This document shows, in pieces, positions 1 through 7,818 of a DNA stretch of 35,264 nucleotides (the stretch's first letter is position 1; each line of letters starts with the position of its first letter). A program made the translations under genes and the position numbers. The notes under the pieces were generated by a model. That model had not been told where the DNA came from and did not search any database. It was given only the letters and a program-made list of their open reading frames with translations. Origin of the DNA: Clostridiales bacterium (lineage in GTDB: Bacteria; Bacillota; Clostridia; Saccharofermentanales; Saccharofermentanaceae); contig JAFZLF010000025.1 of NCBI GenBank assembly GCA_017551625.1, forward strand, positions 1-35,264, in the 5' to 3' direction.

Positions 1-26
1 ACTGCGCTCATTATTTCTTTACTTTT

Positions 27-713
27 TCACATTGTATTTGCCAATCTTGAACCGGATATAAACTCACGTCTTGCCTCGGCATCCGGAGTCAATACCTGAA
101 TCGTTTTCACATCCGGATTATCAAGATAGAACCATGCTGGAAGGTCGTTCACTTTATTCACGATAAGGATCAAAAGGTTCTTCGCACTTTCGTTATTGGG
201 AAGGATTATGTTCTTCGATTTACGGAAGGCACGCTGAATGCTCGCGAAAGCCTTCACTTCACATTCATCCATACTGTCTGGTGAAATAATAAGCCGCGAG
301 GCCATATCTATAATAACAGCAGAGGCAACTTTAGTCTGATTAAGAATCGCTGACAGAACTTCTCCGATTGTGGGCACCGCTATTTCCTTTCCATCTTTAT
401 CTTTTAAGCGAGTTCCTACAAAAAAGCTTTTCATGTAGTTGTTTTTGAAAGATGCTCCAGAGACATTTGCACACATCTTCTCAATTTCGGAGCTATTATC
501 AGGTGCGTAAAAACCAGACGACGGATCATAATATGCAATGGCCCCATAGCCATGCTTTTTCAAATAAATATATACAAAATCAGCAAGATCACGGTTTCTC
601 TCCGGAGCATCATCCGGATAGTGGAAGCGATCAAGCACATTCCCCTCCAGAATAATACACGGTTTAATCTTCCTGAAAATGTCCAGTTCATCATGCCATT
701 TCATATTAGCCAT
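27..713 (-). CDS. AAA-ATPase-like N-terminal domain protein, possibly truncated
   Basis: Last visible gene of the accessory operon, 228 residues. The start overlaps the radical SAM stop by 8 bases, so the two are probably translationally coupled. The N-terminus carries a conserved-looking ILEGNVLDRFHYPDD stretch (about residues 21-35). A hydrophobic strand SAVIIDMASRL (about 131-141) and LLILIVNKVNDLPAWFYL (about 181-198) resemble the strand-5 and arginine-finger side of a degenerate AAA domain. I see no Walker A motif. From memory, similar sequences form the N-terminal part of longer clostridial two-part ATPases whose second half is a complete AAA module. Here a TGA (27-29) ends the frame, but the same frame stays open for the remaining 26 bases, and the ATG at 11 has no convincing Shine-Dalgarno sequence. 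A nonsense mutation is therefore possible. The family assignment is inference. Confidence 0.6.
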   Translation of the reverse strand: MANMKWHDELDIFRKIKPCIILEGNVLDRFHYPDDAPERNRDLADFVYIYLKKHGYGAIAYYDPSSGFYAPDNSSEIEKMCANVSGASFKNNYMKSFFVGTRLKDKDGKEIAVPTIGEVLSAILNQTKVASAVIIDMASRLIISPDSMDECEVKAFASIQRAFRKSKNIILPNNESAKNLLILIVNKVNDLPAWFYLDNPDVKTIQVLTPDAEARREFISGSRLANTM

Positions 714-1326
714 TCTTTTTTACTACTCCTTTTTTCTGTAGTTTTTCTCTCAGTTTTTCCGAGAAATCTGCGCCATGGATTCCTACGGAAATCGTTCCTT
801 CGGGCAGGTGAAAATTATTTATTCTTTTCGGGTCATTATTAGCCAGATACTCTCTGTATACGGTTTCAAAATCCGGGCGAAAAAGATAGATGTGCTGGTT
901 TTCTGAACCTCGCATCGTCATATGCGTATTTTTCTCTTTGATATATCGACCATCAACAAGGACTGCAATAGAATCCAGCACTTCTTCTTTCTCCGGAGCA
1001 GAACATATCTCCTCGTATGTATAGCCGGAATAGACGAGAATATCTCTGGTGAGGTTACTAAGTAATCTCGTAAGTGCGGCTAATTCTCCCGCCTGCTCCA
1101 TCGGTTCCCCGCCTGAAATCGTGATACCATCAACCTGATTCTCTCGGAAAACAGATTCAACAAGTTCAACAACCATTTCCACATCCATACTGGGCCAGCC
1201 TTCCCGGGACCACAACTCGGGATTACTGCATCCGGGGCAATGCCTGTCACAACCTACCAGCCATATTCCGATACGACGGCCCGGTCCCAGAGAATCTATC
1301 GGGTATACGATCTGTTCAACTACCAT
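706..1326 (-). CDS. Radical SAM protein, NrdG-like activating enzyme
   Basis: A 206-residue protein. It has the radical SAM cluster motif C-x3-C-x2-C at residues 26-33 (CDRHCPGC) and the GGEP motif for S-adenosylmethionine binding at 72-75. Length and layout match the anaerobic ribonucleotide-reductase activase (NrdG) and related single-cluster activases, which use a 4Fe-4S cluster and SAM to make a 5'-deoxyadenosyl radical. No glycyl-radical reductase gene is present. Its place between an FHA gene (11-base overlap at the start) and an AAA-like gene (8-base overlap at the end) suggests a dedicated partner inside this operon rather than nucleotide metabolism. The substrate is unknown. The C-terminal tail after about residue 155 has no recognised motif. 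Confidence 0.85.
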   Translation of the reverse strand: MVVEQIVYPIDSLGPGRRIGIWLVGCDRHCPGCSNPELWSREGWPSMDVEMVVELVESVFRENQVDGITISGGEPMEQAGELAALTRLLSNLTRDILVYSGYTYEEICSAPEKEEVLDSIAVLVDGRYIKEKNTHMTMRGSENQHIYLFRPDFETVYREYLANNDPKRINNFHLPEGTISVGIHGADFSEKLREKLQKKGVVKKNG

Positions 1327-2041
1327 AACTAATCACTAACATGGCTGCTTTCGCTTCTGCAACTTCGGGGGCACCAAGGGGGACACCAAGAGTTACCGTT
1401 GTTCCCGAAAGCAAAGGTGTTCTGCTGCCTCTTTCTGCGCGTTGCGCACCAATATATGTACCATTCTGACTGAGATCCACAATGTATACGTTTTGATTCT
1501 CTATACCAATCAGCAGATGGAGCCGTGAGACACGTGGATAATCCCGGAGAATACCGGAAAGGTTCTCTTCTCTTCCGACGAGAGTGTATGTTCCCGGTTG
1601 GATTATCAGACTCTCCGTTTTCTTGGATCGAGCGTCCATAAAAGTAACCTCTACACAATCTGAGAGCTCATCGGAATCACTTATCGGATCGACATCTTCA
1701 AGCGATGCGCCACAGTCAGGGTTGGAACACTTCTCGGCGAACTGGGGATTTTTCGTCTTGCATTTGGGACAAATCAGGTAATCCGTTTTCTGCATCCTTC
1801 TTCCGCAATTCGGACACTCCACAGCCGTCTCTGCGCAATAGCAAGAGCAATCAGGACACTGCACAATTGCAGATGCACGATGCCAGTCATTATCCTCTCC
1901 GACGAACGAATGTGTGCATCCGATACATTCGCTGACACTCGAAAGATTGGGCAGGGTGCATACCGGACAAAGCTGCAATTCGTCATTCTCATCTGCATCA
2001 ACGGCAATATTCTTATCCTCTGGATAATAGAATCTGATCAT
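1316..2041 (-). CDS. Zinc-ribbon and FHA domain protein
   Basis: A 241-residue protein. The N-terminal half has three Cys-rich ribbons: C25-x2-C28 with C39-x2-C42, C62-x2-C65 with C76-x2-C79, and C91-x2-C94 with C105 and C110. The C-terminal part (about 150-235) is an FHA domain with the usual signatures in order: a GRE loop (VGREEN), SRLH, and NGTYIG. FHA domains bind phosphothreonine peptides, so this protein is the likely reader for the kinase encoded two genes upstream. An acidic linker (about 112-130) separates the halves. The start overlaps nothing; the end overlaps the radical SAM gene by 11 bases. No signal peptide or membrane segment is seen, so it is probably cytoplasmic. Confidence 0.9.
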   Translation of the reverse strand: MIRFYYPEDKNIAVDADENDELQLCPVCTLPNLSSVSECIGCTHSFVGEDNDWHRASAIVQCPDCSCYCAETAVECPNCGRRMQKTDYLICPKCKTKNPQFAEKCSNPDCGASLEDVDPISDSDELSDCVEVTFMDARSKKTESLIIQPGTYTLVGREENLSGILRDYPRVSRLHLLIGIENQNVYIVDLSQNGTYIGAQRAERGSRTPLLSGTTVTLGVPLGAPEVAEAKAAMLVISYGS

Positions 2042-2056
2042 GCTGTTCCCTCTCTC

Positions 2057-3454
2057 TTAATCCAGTCGTTTTACTTGTTTCTTCTCATGACCACCGGACG
2101 TGTGCCTGCGCGTTCTGTCATTTGTTTGGACTTCCGGGGTCTGCTCGACCTGCTCATCTGCACCGGGTATCTGGCCGGTGTACTCCTCCTTACTGGAAAT
2201 CTTCCAGTATCTTACAGAAGGAAGTTCTTTGTGGGCAGAACCATCTCGTCGTGGCACAACTCCCTTCTCTCTTAAGCGTTTTACGATTTCCGGAGACGCG
2301 CCACAGAAGGATTCTTGTGTTTTGATTATTTCAGCATCTGTCCAATTCATTTTTCTCCCCGATGTTTGCACACCAACTACGCGCATGGTAACTTTTCCAT
2401 CCTTGCCTTTTCGAATACGGATCCCCGTTTCATCCCCGAATCTATATAGACTCGTGACCACATCGTCATCTCCGTTCTTTTCGCCAATCAGATGGTAACC
2501 CAGTTCTTCCATTGTCTCATCGATGCATCGTGCGATTTCCTGTTGGACAGCCATTTCCATCACACGTTTCTCGAGCTCTTTAACATCACGTTCAAGATTA
2601 CGGATGGCTCTATCAAGCGCCGACGCACGTGAGAAGGTCTGTTCACTCTCTTTACACTCTTCGTTCAACCGCCTCATCAGTGATATCTTCTCCGCCAGCA
2701 ATTGACGATAGCGTGGATAGTTTTCTTCCAGTTTGCTTGTCTGATATGCGATCTCATTTAAGATTCTGGATTGAATCTGGTGAAGTGCTGTTTCGTTATC
2801 GGCTCTCTGGATGTCGCCAATTGCGTCTTCCACAGATTTTCGGTCTTTTTCCGAAAGGTTATCACGATCAAGTAGTTCTTCCGCCCGCTTAAGTATTTGT
2901 GCCCGTAGTTCATCCAGTTCCTTATCTGTCGGAGATGCAGAAACAGTCATCGCGCGACTTGGAAGTGCGGCAAGCGCTTCTTCAAGGGTGTGTTGAGATG
3001 AAGTGTACTGGGATCCGATTATATCAGCGATCTCCTTCATTGCATCCCTATATTGAGCAGCAGCTTTTCTATCTTCAGCTTCAATACCGGCCAGCATCTG
3101 TGCTTGTTGATCGACAGAGGCTTTAACGATGCGCAACGTTTCCAGTTCACCTGAATAATCCGACGCACAGATTACGCCACAAAGCCCCATCATCTTGTCC
3201 AATCGTTGTTCTTTCTCAGATATCAACGCCAGGATCCTCTCTTTATCCTGTGACGAGACAGACGAAAATTGGACCAGTGTTTTCTGTTGCCTGGTTTTTT
3301 CCAGTTGTTTTCCAACACTCGTTTTTATACCTCGCGCATGCATGATACATGAAACTATGGCGCTACGCAGTTCATTGGCTTCACGTTCTCTCCGTTCCAG
3401 TTCTTCCCTTCGCGCCTGCTCAAGATCATAATAGCCATATTCAGGTGAACTCAT
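2057..3454 (-). CDS. Coiled-coil protein with small C-terminal domain, unknown function
   Basis: A 465-residue protein that I do not recognise as a named family. Residues 1 to about 320 are dominated by charged heptad-like helices (for example LEQARREELERREREANEL near the N-terminus), consistent with a long coiled coil. A compact C-terminal part (about 325-425) contains ELGYHLIGE and the stretch TSLYRFGDETGIRIRKGKDG, then a polar tail of about 40 residues. It lies 25 bases after the kinase and 15 bases before the FHA gene, so it is co-transcribed with both. A scaffold or filament role, or a kinase substrate, would fit a coiled coil in this setting, but that is inference. No transmembrane segment is seen. 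Confidence 0.7.
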   Translation of the reverse strand: MSSPEYGYYDLEQARREELERREREANELRSAIVSCIMHARGIKTSVGKQLEKTRQQKTLVQFSSVSSQDKERILALISEKEQRLDKMMGLCGVICASDYSGELETLRIVKASVDQQAQMLAGIEAEDRKAAAQYRDAMKEIADIIGSQYTSSQHTLEEALAALPSRAMTVSASPTDKELDELRAQILKRAEELLDRDNLSEKDRKSVEDAIGDIQRADNETALHQIQSRILNEIAYQTSKLEENYPRYRQLLAEKISLMRRLNEECKESEQTFSRASALDRAIRNLERDVKELEKRVMEMAVQQEIARCIDETMEELGYHLIGEKNGDDDVVTSLYRFGDETGIRIRKGKDGKVTMRVVGVQTSGRKMNWTDAEIIKTQESFCGASPEIVKRLREKGVVPRRDGSAHKELPSVRYWKISSKEEYTGQIPGADEQVEQTPEVQTNDRTRRHTSGGHEKKQVKRLD

Positions 3455-3479
3455 TATCGGAACCCCCCATTCGTTTCTT

Positions 3480-5477
3480 TCACGTTTTTAGTTTGCTCTG
3501 AAGAGCATCGATATGTTTCTCATCAATTCCCTGGCGTCGAGCCCATACTTTGAAGCCGGGCCTTATCGTTCCTCCGGCATAAAGGTGATTAATGAAAGAT
3601 ATGAAAGGCTCGTTTGTATTATGAAAGGAGCACTCCGAGATGATGGCATTCACCGCTACTACAAACTCAGAAAGGCCGTTATACTGCTTTCCGTCGTGCA
3701 CATCAAGGACAGCCGATCCCGAAAGGAAATAAGCGAGCTCGTAGTATCCTTCCTGTATCGTTCCATTATTTGAAACAGAATTCTCCATACTATAGATCTG
3801 CTCTAATAATTCATTCTGTCCATGTAAAAAGTAGTAAATACTTATCAGATGAGAATCTACGATATCCCGAAGCAGATCGAAAGTAAGTGGTTCTGTTCTA
3901 GAGTCATCCTTTTTCTGTCCGTTTGCATTATTATTTGCAAAATAAGATCCCCCGGAGGACACATTATAACTCCCGGTTATTTCGTTTACTTCCTCTTTCC
4001 ACAGCACTTGGAGCATATTCTGACCGAGCTCCGCCATATTCTTAGAAACATGCTGTTTCCATGCGAACTCCTTGAGTTCCGGATATAGTTGATAAAGCTT
4101 AATAAAGTATATTCCATCGTTATTGGGATATATGCAACCTTTATAAGGATAGGAACGCATGCCCTCATAGGTCATGTTGGTCCAAGTAGCATTACATATC
4201 GTAGAGATTCGTTCCTTTTCTCCTTGATAAGCTTCATCTTCGACTTTAATTGCGTTTACTGTATCGGCAAGCAGTTTAAATTTGCCGTTAAGGTCAAGCA
4301 GAGATACTTTCCACTTATACGCCAGCGTAGTAACAAGTTTCGGTATCTCATCGGGAATAACAAACCGTTCGCCATCCATCGAAAAAACGGCAGTGGAATC
4401 TGCACTCCTCGGTTTTCGGATGATCCACTTTGTATAGTCGCCTTTGAGCCAATCGGCAACCGCTTCATATTTCCATCTTTTTTCCGGTTCATACTGTAGC
4501 AGGCCAAACAGAAGATCCTGATACTGAGCAGCCTCAGCTGGAGAAAACATTTTAGTCAACTTGTCCAGATCCGGAATACGATTATTTATTACTATGCTCC
4601 AATCAATCGTATCTTCATCCTGACCGGTTTTTACATAGGGAGACTTCTTGAAAAGCATATAGTAAATCGTTGCACCCAGTGAAAAGATGTCATCAGATGG
4701 TCCGATAAAATTTCGACCTTCTCGAACTTGAGGGGACGAGTATTTAGGGGTTCGACCTAATCTTGTAACATGTGTCCTTCCACCACCTGTGTCCATCAAA
4801 CCGCTGATTCCGAAATCAATTACTTTTACAATCCCGTCCTCCGAGATCACGAAGTTTTCCGGTTTAATATCTTGATGAATGATGCCAAAGTTATGGAGCG
4901 TATGAACTGCCTCGGTCATCTGCTTTATCAACTCTTTACGATTGTATTTCTCGACAGAACCATCATCACAAATATCTTTCAGGCTTCTGGCATTGATAAA
5001 AGGGGACACCTCATAGAACAAATTGTTCCACTCTCCCCAATCAAGAAGCGGAAGAATATTCTCGTGCTCTATTTTCTGTAGCATCTCCCTGACTTCAGGT
5101 CTCACATACTGACAATTATGATAGATTTTTATACAGCGCTGCTGTCCATCTGCGTCCGAGCAAATGTATATATCACTCTCTCCACCACTGGACATACGCG
5201 ACAGAAGAATGTATTTCCCATCAACAGTGCTGCCGGACAGATCTTTCTCTGTCGGTGTCGTGTATCGGTTCGCACTCACATCGGTAACAGGAACATAGGT
5301 GGGTTGACTGCGTTTCAGATCACTTTCCTTAACTGTATCGGTAACCTCAGTCTGTGTTTCTCTACTCTCTGGTGCAAAGGGTTTACCAACTTCCACCTCT
5401 GAAACAGGGTGTCCGCAGTTTCCGCAAAACTGCCAACCATCGACCAACTCACTTCCACACTGTCTGCAAAATGCCAT
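3480..5477 (-). CDS. Zinc-ribbon Ser/Thr protein kinase with long C-terminal region
   Basis: A 665-residue protein. An N-terminal zinc ribbon (C4-x2-C7, C18-x2-C21) is followed by a polar linker and a Hanks-type kinase domain (about 85-345). Visible motifs are a glycine loop (SSGGESDIY), the ATP lysine in CIKIY, the catalytic loop HQDIKPENF, the metal-binding DFG in VIDFGISG, and an activation segment TPKYSSPQ standing in for the usual APE. Catalytic K, D, N and D are all present, so it should be active. The C-terminal half (about 350-665) has no membrane segment and no PASTA repeats, unlike the common PrkC kinases, and I do not recognise it. The kinase is probably cytoplasmic and works with the FHA protein downstream. 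An unusual inverted repeat lies in its 131-base leader. Confidence 0.92.
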   Translation of the reverse strand: MAFCRQCGSELVDGWQFCGNCGHPVSEVEVGKPFAPESRETQTEVTDTVKESDLKRSQPTYVPVTDVSANRYTTPTEKDLSGSTVDGKYILLSRMSSGGESDIYICSDADGQQRCIKIYHNCQYVRPEVREMLQKIEHENILPLLDWGEWNNLFYEVSPFINARSLKDICDDGSVEKYNRKELIKQMTEAVHTLHNFGIIHQDIKPENFVISEDGIVKVIDFGISGLMDTGGGRTHVTRLGRTPKYSSPQVREGRNFIGPSDDIFSLGATIYYMLFKKSPYVKTGQDEDTIDWSIVINNRIPDLDKLTKMFSPAEAAQYQDLLFGLLQYEPEKRWKYEAVADWLKGDYTKWIIRKPRSADSTAVFSMDGERFVIPDEIPKLVTTLAYKWKVSLLDLNGKFKLLADTVNAIKVEDEAYQGEKERISTICNATWTNMTYEGMRSYPYKGCIYPNNDGIYFIKLYQLYPELKEFAWKQHVSKNMAELGQNMLQVLWKEEVNEITGSYNVSSGGSYFANNNANGQKKDDSRTEPLTFDLLRDIVDSHLISIYYFLHGQNELLEQIYSMENSVSNNGTIQEGYYELAYFLSGSAVLDVHDGKQYNGLSEFVVAVNAIISECSFHNTNEPFISFINHLYAGGTIRPGFKVWARRQGIDEKHIDALQSKLKT

Positions 5478-5524
5478 TATTCCAACTCCGCCTTGTTCCT
5501 ATCATCGTATTATTCAATCTGATA

Positions 5525-5578
5525 TTGACGGGGGTGTCCCTTCGTGTTTTGATCACACTTGGAGGACACCCGCGTCAA
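5525..5578. repeat. 15-bp near-perfect inverted repeat upstream of the kinase gene
   Basis: The arms TTGACGGGGGTGTCC (5525-5539) and its inverted partner (5564-5578) match at 14 of 15 positions, with a 24-base loop holding a smaller GTGT/ACAC stem. It lies between the 59-residue ORF and the kinase gene. There is no U-run after it on either strand, so an operator or structured leader is more likely than a terminator. Confidence 0.7.
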
Positions 5579-5608
5579 AAGAATATCCTTTAATCGCTGA
5601 TCACAGCA

Positions 5609-5788
5609 TTACGGAGAATAATGTCCACAGTTCATTGCTGCATCTGGGTAATAGTACTGTTTGTGGTATTCACACCATATTTCCATACCTTTTGAGCCAT
5701 TCGCCCACGAACAGTTTTTGCAATTAAATTCAGCAGCAAAGGAAAGATCCTCCGGAAGTTTGATTGTTTTCTTTTCGTCTTTTTTCAT
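5609..5788 (-). CDS. Small Cys-rich protein (59 aa), putative zinc-binding
   Basis: A short reading frame between the JAB and kinase genes with a strong ribosome binding site (AAGGAG, 7 bases before the ATG). The protein starts MKKDEKKTIKLPEDL and has C23-x2-C26, C39, C54 and H42/H56, with aromatic residues around them (WCEYHKQYYYP), a pattern consistent with a single zinc site. It begins 20 bases after the JAB stop and is followed by a 131-base gap to the kinase. The metal-ligand pattern fits the zinc-ribbon theme of the operon. Function is unknown; it could be an adaptor or a modified target. Confidence 0.75.
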   Translation of the reverse strand: MKKDEKKTIKLPEDLSFAAEFNCKNCSWANGSKGMEIWCEYHKQYYYPDAAMNCGHYSP

Positions 5789-5807
5789 GTTTTTTCTCCT
5801 TGATATT

Positions 5808-6221
5808 TTACTTGATTACCACTTTGCTTTCGCGCTTTCGCACGAAATCTGTTCCTACGTCATACCATACGATTTCTGCTCTGTTTATAAGAAATACCGG
5901 CATCAGGATGCTCTGAAGTGAATTGATCCTTATGATCTCTCGCGCCATTTCAATATCTCGTTCCGATAATTTTTCATCATTGACGTGACTATGTATGATT
6001 CCGCGAAAAATTATCTTCGATGTTTCCCATTCCGCAAGTTTTTCCTGCCAGAGTTCTACGTACGGATAATAATCTGTTCTGCTCTCTCCCCTCCCTTCGT
6101 CATAGAAAAATGTATCTATTACGTCATTGTTATTACTTCCAAGCAGTCCTCCGGATTCATAATGTTTTGATCCTAGAGAACGAATTATCTCCTGCTCTGT
6201 TTTTTTGAATATCCGAATCAC
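5808..6221 (-). CDS. JAB/JAMM (MPN) metalloprotease-like protein
   Basis: A 137-residue protein of Prok-JAB type. The family catalytic set is present: the glutamate in ESGGLLG (about residue 22), the zinc pair HSH with a serine and aspartate in HSHVNDEKLSERD (about 75-87). The HxH-to-S spacing is six residues, one shorter than in the eukaryotic RPN11 pattern. JAB proteins are zinc isopeptidases or peptidases that remove ubiquitin-like proteins or cut peptide tags; no ubiquitin-like, E1 or E2 gene is visible here. The open frame begins at a GTG with a weak binding site. Upstream, a better-placed start (ATG at 6255 after a GGGGGGA tract) is out of frame by one base because of TTTT at 6231-6234; losing one T would give MKPDIERFRRRV joined to this protein. 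Confidence 0.85.
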   Translation of the reverse strand: MIRIFKKTEQEIIRSLGSKHYESGGLLGSNNNDVIDTFFYDEGRGESRTDYYPYVELWQEKLAEWETSKIIFRGIIHSHVNDEKLSERDIEMAREIIRINSLQSILMPVFLINRAEIVWYDVGTDFVRKRESKVVIK

Positions 6222-6273
6222 CCGTCGCCTAAAACCTTTCGATGTCTGGTTTCATTTTCATTCCCCCCAAACA

Positions 6274-7704
6274 CTACCGCGAGTATTCTTCTATTTTGTC
6301 GTCGATGATTTTTTTCACGGCTTCCACTGTCACGCCTTCTCGCGTACGTCTCAGAAAACGAATCGCTGCATCGTTTGTTCTAAAACAACCAGCTACGCTT
6401 ATTGCCGCCATCGCATATAGTCCGCTCTCTCCAAACGGTTTGCTTGCAGCATAGTATTCTTCATTCAAAAGAAGATCTATCAGGTGCCTTATTCTTTTAT
6501 TATGCTCCTCAAATCCAGCTTCATCCTCATGTCCCCTTGATCCAATCCACGCTTCTCTTTTATCTTCCAGCACCAGAGCTGTCAGTATTTGTGCAGGGAT
6601 ACTTGCCTGATTGCAAACGAGTTTTAACACTTCGTTTGTATCTGCGTTTTGAGAAAAATATAGCGATTCAGCAAGGAGATAACTAACACGATCAGCATCT
6701 TTTTTGAACTCGGAATAGTTTAATAATTCTGTACCAGGCGCTCGCTTTCTAAAGAGTTCGAGTCCTCTGGAATACCACTCATATGCGTCTCGTTTCGTCG
6801 CTATTACTTCTTCATCAGATGGCCTAAAAGCACCAGTCAGTTCATATAATAAAACCAAGGTAAGTCTGTGCCCGCACACTTTGAAGAGAGCCTGTCCGTG
6901 ACCGGCCAGAACGGCTTTCTCGTACCAGTCTTTTGCGGTTGCCGCCGGACGCACCCCATCGATTTCCACTTCGTTGTCGAGATAATCGTAGAAGAGACCG
7001 AGTCGGAACATCGCGTGAGGATCACCAGCATTCGCATTTGCGGTAAGCTGACCGAGCGTCATGGTTTTCAGGTATGGTAACACCGGTGATTTGCCGGCAT
7101 ATTCAGGCACAAGAAGTGGCTTATCCAGATTTCGCGGTATGACCGGCTCATTCGGAAGATCCGGAACCGAATTCGGATTCAGTTTCAATCGGACTTTCAT
7201 AATCAACGCTTCTCTCTGCTCTTCAGGAACCTTGGAATCAGAAGGGAATGTAATTTTCGGGTTATCCCAAGAGTTATTCACGGATGGTTTAAGCACCTCG
7301 TTGGGGTTAAGAATCGCGTCTGGTTTAAGAATCTCGTTCGGGAGAATCTTGGGCTGACCGGCATGATCGACCGCTGCAGATCCGTCATCAATCGATTTCT
7401 TGAAATCGTCCACTTGCGGCTGAGAAGAAACTGTATTCTCAATTGTTCCAGCATTATCAGAGATTGGTTTATTGTTCAAAGGGGCAGGATCAGTCCGGGG
7501 AACAGGGATATTCGGTGATGCCTTAGAAGGCACAAAATGCTTCTCGGAGGTTACTTTCTTATCAACCGGCAGATCTTCACAATTAATTATTCCACCACAG
7601 AGCGGACACTTCCGAGAACCGAGTTTATTGCCACAATGACCGCAGAATTGATCATTTACATAGTAGGGTGAACCACATTTTACGCAATAACCAGCCGCTT
7701 CCAT
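6274..7704 (-). CDS. Zinc-ribbon protein with Sel1-like repeat region
   Basis: First gene of the accessory operon, 476 residues, with a clear binding site (GGAGG) before the ATG. The N-terminus is a double zinc ribbon: C7-x2-C10, C21-x2-C24, then C33-x2-C36 and C42. A Pro/Asn/Ser-rich linker follows to about residue 215, including short KPDAILNPNEVLKP-type repeats. The C-terminal half is helical, with a Sel1/TPR-like repeat near residues 230-275 (GDPHAMFRLGLFYDY, then AKDWYEKAVLAGHGQALF). Sel1-like repeats bind proteins, so an adaptor role is likely. The ribbon resembles those of the kinase and FHA protein, pointing to a shared docking partner. There is no signal peptide. The next gene (JAB) begins 52 bases later. 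Confidence 0.8.
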   Translation of the reverse strand: MEAAGYCVKCGSPYYVNDQFCGHCGNKLGSRKCPLCGGIINCEDLPVDKKVTSEKHFVPSKASPNIPVPRTDPAPLNNKPISDNAGTIENTVSSQPQVDDFKKSIDDGSAAVDHAGQPKILPNEILKPDAILNPNEVLKPSVNNSWDNPKITFPSDSKVPEEQREALIMKVRLKLNPNSVPDLPNEPVIPRNLDKPLLVPEYAGKSPVLPYLKTMTLGQLTANANAGDPHAMFRLGLFYDYLDNEVEIDGVRPAATAKDWYEKAVLAGHGQALFKVCGHRLTLVLLYELTGAFRPSDEEVIATKRDAYEWYSRGLELFRKRAPGTELLNYSEFKKDADRVSYLLAESLYFSQNADTNEVLKLVCNQASIPAQILTALVLEDKREAWIGSRGHEDEAGFEEHNKRIRHLIDLLLNEEYYAASKPFGESGLYAMAAISVAGCFRTNDAAIRFLRRTREGVTVEAVKKIIDDKIEEYSR

Positions 7705-7734
7705 AGAACCTCCCCATCATTCACTCAGGAAGTG

Positions 7735-7762
7735 TTAGAGTGCCCTGTCAAGGGCACTCTAA
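7735..7762. repeat. Perfect 12-bp hairpin in the leader of the accessory operon
   Basis: TTAGAGTGCCCT and its exact inverse complement flank a 4-base GTCA loop, 31 bases upstream of the ATG of the Sel1-like gene. No U-run follows on either strand. A leader structure or protein-binding dyad is more likely than a terminator. Confidence 0.75.
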
Positions 7763-7763
7763 G

Positions 7764-7786
7764 GATGTTATTCGTAGGATAACATC
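7764..7786. repeat. Second perfect hairpin adjacent to the first
   Basis: GATGTTAT and ATAACATC pair exactly over a 7-base loop, one base away from the 12-bp hairpin. The two stems together occupy 52 bases of the leader between the repeat element and the first gene of the accessory operon. Confidence 0.65.
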
Positions 7787-7818
7787 GCGCGCGAGCCTGG
7801 GCGGGGTATACTATGGAA

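Noticed and set aside
1..11. Start of a separate downstream gene at the ATG ending at 11
   Set aside because: Only 11 bases are visible and the upstream AAAGTAAAGAAATA is a poor binding site, so it cannot be supported as a gene.
706..1326. Annotation as nrdG (ribonucleotide-reductase activase)
   Set aside because: The motif fits, but no nrdD is present and the operon context points to a different partner, so no gene symbol was given.
7735..7786. Rho-independent terminator of birA
   Set aside because: Both stems are perfect but neither is followed by a U-run on the minus strand.
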